Assembly: GCA_026987855.1 (NCBI GenBank)
Contig: JALSMD010000125.1
Span: 1-6,868 of the forward strand
From: Candidatus Falkowiibacteriota bacterium
Lineage (GTDB): Bacteria > Patescibacteriota > Patescibacteriia > Patescibacteriales > JALSMD01
Direction: 5' to 3'
Length of the DNA stretch: 6,868 nt
In this document: positions 4,420-6,868 of the stretch, in pieces
How the letters are laid out: each line of letters begins with the position of its first letter
Numbering within the stretch: the first letter of the stretch is position 1
The notes under the pieces: generated by a model
Seen by the model: only the letters and a program-made list of their open reading frames with translations
Told to the model about the DNA's origin: nothing
Databases searched by the model: none
Program-made: the position numbers and the translations under genes

Positions 4420-6114
4420 ATGATTGTAAACCCAACCCTTCAAAGAAAAAATGAAACAAAATTAACTGTTCGAGAAGAAATAAAGAGATTATTTCAAGAA
4501 ATTTATAATAGCAAAAAAGAAGATGATGATATTGACGATGACACACCAAAAATTAAAGTTTCTGACCTTATTTCAAAAATGTCTTTTTATTATGAGAAGA
4601 TAAGAAATACAGTTGATTATAACGAAGAGCATCTGTTGAGGAAAAATGCTATAGAGAGAATTTTAAAAAGACAAATTATTATTGAAGGAAAAATTAAAAA
4701 GCTAGACAGTGAAGATATTTCTAAACATTTGTTAGTTGAGTTAATTAGAGCTGGTTATTTGCCAAATAATAAAATACCAGAATATAAGATAAAAGAGGTA
4801 GGGAAAATTATTGATAGATATTTAAAATTAAAAAATTGTGCCCTTAGACAAATCAAGCCAGTCAGCACTTTTAAAAAAGATGTTAATAAAGCAAAAAAGG
4901 AACTAAAGATAAAAAATGAAATAAGTTCTTGGATTTTAGCTATTGCGGCTAGTGATATTGAAGAAAATTTAGTAAAAGATAAAGTTAAAGATATTGTTAT
5001 TTCTTATATGTATGATATTCTTTCTCAAAGCATTAAACTACCCGACAATATTTTTTATGATGATCTTGATTTGCAGATTATTTTAGGAATATATCGTAAT
5101 TTTATGAAATTTGATCGTGATATGCTTAGTTTTATTGCTTTTAAATATAATTATCCTTATTGGATCAATGCTACTGATGAACAAATTGAACAAATAGGAA
5201 AAAACATTTTTTCTATTCAAAAAGAAATTGAAAGACAGATTGAACATCCTTTAACCAAACAACTTGATAGGATTATTAGTCGTTATACTGTATTTTTTAA
5301 TATTTTGATTGATGTTATTGAAGAAGCGCCAGACAAGGTTTATGAGGAATTGCATACCAACTTGGATATGTTTCATGCGCGTATTAAGAATATGTGCTTA
5401 AAGAGATATAAAGCAGCTAAAAGAAAACTATGGAGAGCGGCAATTAGAAGTATTATTTATATTTTTATTACTAAAAGTATTTTTGTGTTTATGTTAGAAA
5501 TTCCTATTGCTGAGTGGTTAGGTCAGAAAGTTAATAGCGTTTCCTTAGCGATTAATATCAGTTTTCCTGCTTTGTTACTGTTTTTAGTAGCTATCTTTAC
5601 TAAATTGCCTTCTGATAATAATACTAAAAAAATTATTAAAGGAATTGAGGAAATTGTATTTTTAGAAAAACAAAGAAGAGAGCCGTTTCAACTACGTAAA
5701 CCTGTTAAGAGAGGCAAGGCAATTAATGCTGTTTTCGGCACTATTTATACCATAACTTTTTTTATTTCTTTTGGCGCTGTTATTTGGGTATTAAACAAAA
5801 TTGGTTTCAACTTTGTCAGTATTGTCATTTTCCTATTCTTCTTGGCTTTTGTCAGCTTTTTTAGCACTAGAATTAGAAAAAGCGCTCGCGAATATATTAT
5901 TACTGAACCCAAAGAAAACATTTTAAGTTTTTTAGTAGATTTCTTTTATATTCCAATCGTTCAATCTGGCAAATGGTTATCAGAGAGATTCTCACGTATT
6001 AATGTTTTTGTTTTTATTTTAGATTTTATTATTGAGGCGCCATTTAAGGTGTTTGTAGAAATAACAGAAGAGTGGACAAAATATGTAAAAGAAAGGAAAG
6101 AAGATATTGTTTAA
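4420..6114 (+). CDS. Large conserved-looking membrane protein, function unknown
   Basis: The product is 564 residues from ATG 4420. An in-frame TTG at 4411 would add three residues; neither start has a Shine-Dalgarno sequence, and ATG is preferred. Residues 1-340 are soluble and mostly helical, with an acidic run (EDDDIDDD, 34-41) near the N-terminus. Four membrane helices follow at about 343-362, 375-395, 437-458 and 462-482, with a basic loop between the second and third. The C-terminal 80 residues contain two hydrophobic, probably amphipathic stretches and end in a charged tail. A motif D-x-I-x-E-A-P-x-K-V-[YF]-x-E occurs twice, at 298-310 and 535-547, on either side of the membrane core. 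I recognise no catalytic motif. Proteins of this shape appear in CPR genomes as far as I recall, always uncharacterised. It starts 13 bp after the S-component-like gene and is probably in its operon. Confidence 0.8.
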   Translation: MIVNPTLQRKNETKLTVREEIKRLFQEIYNSKKEDDDIDDDTPKIKVSDLISKMSFYYEKIRNTVDYNEEHLLRKNAIERILKRQIIIEGKIKKLDSEDISKHLLVELIRAGYLPNNKIPEYKIKEVGKIIDRYLKLKNCALRQIKPVSTFKKDVNKAKKELKIKNEISSWILAIAASDIEENLVKDKVKDIVISYMYDILSQSIKLPDNIFYDDLDLQIILGIYRNFMKFDRDMLSFIAFKYNYPYWINATDEQIEQIGKNIFSIQKEIERQIEHPLTKQLDRIISRYTVFFNILIDVIEEAPDKVYEELHTNLDMFHARIKNMCLKRYKAAKRKLWRAAIRSIIYIFITKSIFVFMLEIPIAEWLGQKVNSVSLAINISFPALLLFLVAIFTKLPSDNNTKKIIKGIEEIVFLEKQRREPFQLRKPVKRGKAINAVFGTIYTITFFISFGAVIWVLNKIGFNFVSIVIFLFFLAFVSFFSTRIRKSAREYIITEPKENILSFLVDFFYIPIVQSGKWLSERFSRINVFVFILDFIIEAPFKVFVEITEEWTKYVKERKEDIV

Positions 6115-6149
6115 AGGTTTACAGTTGTTTTATGGGAGTTTAGTTATTT

Positions 6150-6188
6150 CTTAAAAGCAAAAAAGCAGATTTTAAGCAATATTTTTTT
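6150..6188 (+). terminator. AT-rich hairpin followed by seven T
   Basis: CTTAAAA (6150-6156) pairs with TTTTAAG (6170-6176) around a 13-nt loop, and a run of seven T follows at 6182-6188. It lies 35 bp after the stop of the 564-residue protein and is the likely end of that transcript. The stem has only one G-C pair, so the call is tentative. Confidence 0.35.
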
Positions 6189-6193
6189 ACGGT

Positions 6194-6233
6194 CCTTTGT
6201 AGGTAAAATAAAGAAATGATATGTCTACTAAGG
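6194..6233. repeat. Imperfect inverted repeat in the rsmI upstream region
   Basis: CCTTTGTAG (6194-6202) pairs with CTACTAAGG (6225-6233) at eight of nine positions around a 22-nt loop. It lies between two terminator-like hairpins in the 225-bp gap before rsmI. No T-run follows it directly. It may be part of a structured leader or be chance. Confidence 0.3.
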
Positions 6234-6239
6234 TTCTGT

Positions 6240-6283
6240 ATACACAACAAGGATTGTAAGTTATAAATTTTGTGTATTTTTTT
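6240..6283 (+). terminator. Hairpin with seven-T tail upstream of rsmI
   Basis: ATACACAA (6240-6247) pairs perfectly with TTGTGTAT (6270-6277), and the last base begins a run of seven T (6277-6283). The loop is long (22 nt) and the stem has three G-C pairs, so it is a modest intrinsic terminator. It could be a second terminator for the upstream operon or an attenuator in front of rsmI. Confidence 0.4.
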
Positions 6284-6309
6284 GCATTATTAAAGCTGTA
6301 AATTATGGT
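6282..6309 (+). promoter_or_regulatory. Weak candidate promoter for rsmI
   Basis: TTGCAT (6282-6287) and TATGGT (6304-6309) are 16 bp apart. Each is a partial match to the consensus. Placement directly behind the T-run and about 30 bp before the rsmI start is sensible, but the boxes alone are weak. Confidence 0.25.
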
Positions 6310-6339
6310 ATATCTTTTTATTTTCTAGCTTTTATTTTT

Positions 6340-6868
6340 ATGTCTACTCTTTATATAGTTGCTACTCCAATTGGTAATTTGGAAGATATTAGTTTAAGAG
6401 CACTTCGTATTTTAGGCGAGGTTGATTTTATATTGTGTGAAGATACTAGAGTCACTAAAAAATTATTAAATAATTATAATATTAACACACCCACTATTTC
6501 TTATCATCAACATTCTAATGAAGGCAAGTTAAAACAGATTATAAATTTTTTGGCATCTGGTAAAAACTTGGCTTTGGTTTCAGATGCTGGTACGCCGGGA
6601 ATTTCAGACCCAGGCGGAAAGCTAGTACAAGCTGTTATTGAAAATTTGGGAGATAGCGTGAAGATTGAAGCTGTTCCAGGTCCTTCAGCAGTAACTGCTG
6701 CGCTCTCTATTTCTGGTTTGCCAACTGATAAATTTGTTTTTATGGGATTTCCGCCACACAAAAAAGGAAGAAGAAAATTTTTAAAAAAGGTATTACTTAA
6801 TGATTATCCAACTGTTCTTTATGAGTCAAAATATAGAATTATTAAATTGTTAGAAGAATTAAAGGAGG
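6340..6868 (+). CDS. rsmI: 16S rRNA (cytidine-1402-2'-O)-methyltransferase RsmI, 5' part
   Basis: The frame runs from ATG 6340 through the window end without a stop, giving 176 complete codons of a protein that is usually about 220-290 residues. RsmI uses SAM to methylate the ribose 2'-hydroxyl of C1402 in 16S rRNA, in the decoding centre; RsmH methylates the base of the same nucleotide. The tetrapyrrole-methylase fold signatures are all present in order: YIVATPIGNLEDISLRAL (5-22), CEDTR (33-37), SDAGTPGISDPG (81-92), VPGPSA (112-117), and GFPPHKKGRR (136-145) with YESKYR (161-166). The start gives the canonical MSTLYIVATPIGN beginning, though no Shine-Dalgarno sequence precedes it. Upstream lies a terminator-like hairpin, so the gene probably has its own promoter. 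No frameshift or missing motif is seen in the visible part. Confidence 0.96.
   Translation, partial: MSTLYIVATPIGNLEDISLRALRILGEVDFILCEDTRVTKKLLNNYNINTPTISYHQHSNEGKLKQIINFLASGKNLALVSDAGTPGISDPGGKLVQAVIENLGDSVKIEAVPGPSAVTAALSISGLPTDKFVFMGFPPHKKGRRKFLKKVLLNDYPTVLYESKYRIIKLLEELKE

Noticed and set aside
4337..4549. Minus-strand open frame of 70 residues
   Set aside because: It overlaps the ends of two well-supported plus-strand genes and shows no family features.
6115..6339. tRNA or other known structured RNA gene in the gap
   Set aside because: No cloverleaf, T-loop motif or known small RNA signature could be found by eye; only simple hairpins are seen.
6507..6761. Minus-strand open frame of 84 residues
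   Set aside because: It is the shadow of rsmI, whose motifs are all on the plus strand.

Overview
This AT-rich window (about 25-30% GC in most genes) carries only plus-strand genes, closely packed, all ending in ordinary stop codons. A pyruvoyl decarboxylase of the SpeD family ends at TGA at its normal family length, so TGA is a real stop here. Small genes without Shine-Dalgarno sequences, a WG-repeat protein, a FAM173-like membrane-anchored methyltransferase, an ECF S-component-like protein and a long membrane protein of unknown function together suggest a Patescibacteria/CPR (Parcubacteria-like) genome. This placement is an inference from gene types and composition; no rRNA or marker set is present.

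Layout: 28-1647 encodes a 539-residue protein with twelve exact-length 37-residue WG-type repeats. A candidate promoter (1718-1745) precedes a FAM173-like methyltransferase (1774-2373). Its stop codon sits at the foot of a perfect 9-bp hairpin that holds the ribosome-binding site and part of the start codon of the next gene, a SpeD-family decarboxylase (2409-2768). A palindrome and a GC-rich hairpin follow. Next come a lipoprotein with 36 cysteines in six units (2842-3516) and a two-helix membrane protein (3544-3771). A hairpin overlapping a candidate promoter (3794-3850) separates these from a likely two-gene operon: an ECF S-component-like six-helix protein (3870-4406) and a 564-residue membrane protein of unknown function (4420-6114). 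A 225-bp gap with three inverted repeats leads to the 5' part of rsmI (6340 to the window end).

How the genes may work together: the methyltransferase and the decarboxylase belong to SAM-using families and may be translationally coupled. The decarboxylase has no spermidine synthase beside it, so its substrate is open. Most of the remaining products are envelope proteins (lipoprotein, two-helix protein, S-component-like protein, four-helix protein). RsmI modifies the ribosomal decoding centre. No mobile element, CRISPR array, tRNA or rRNA was found. The points most worth following up are the coupling hairpin, the identity of the decarboxylase, the cysteine-rich lipoprotein, the recently expanded WG repeat array and a motif that occurs on both sides of the membrane core of the 564-residue protein.
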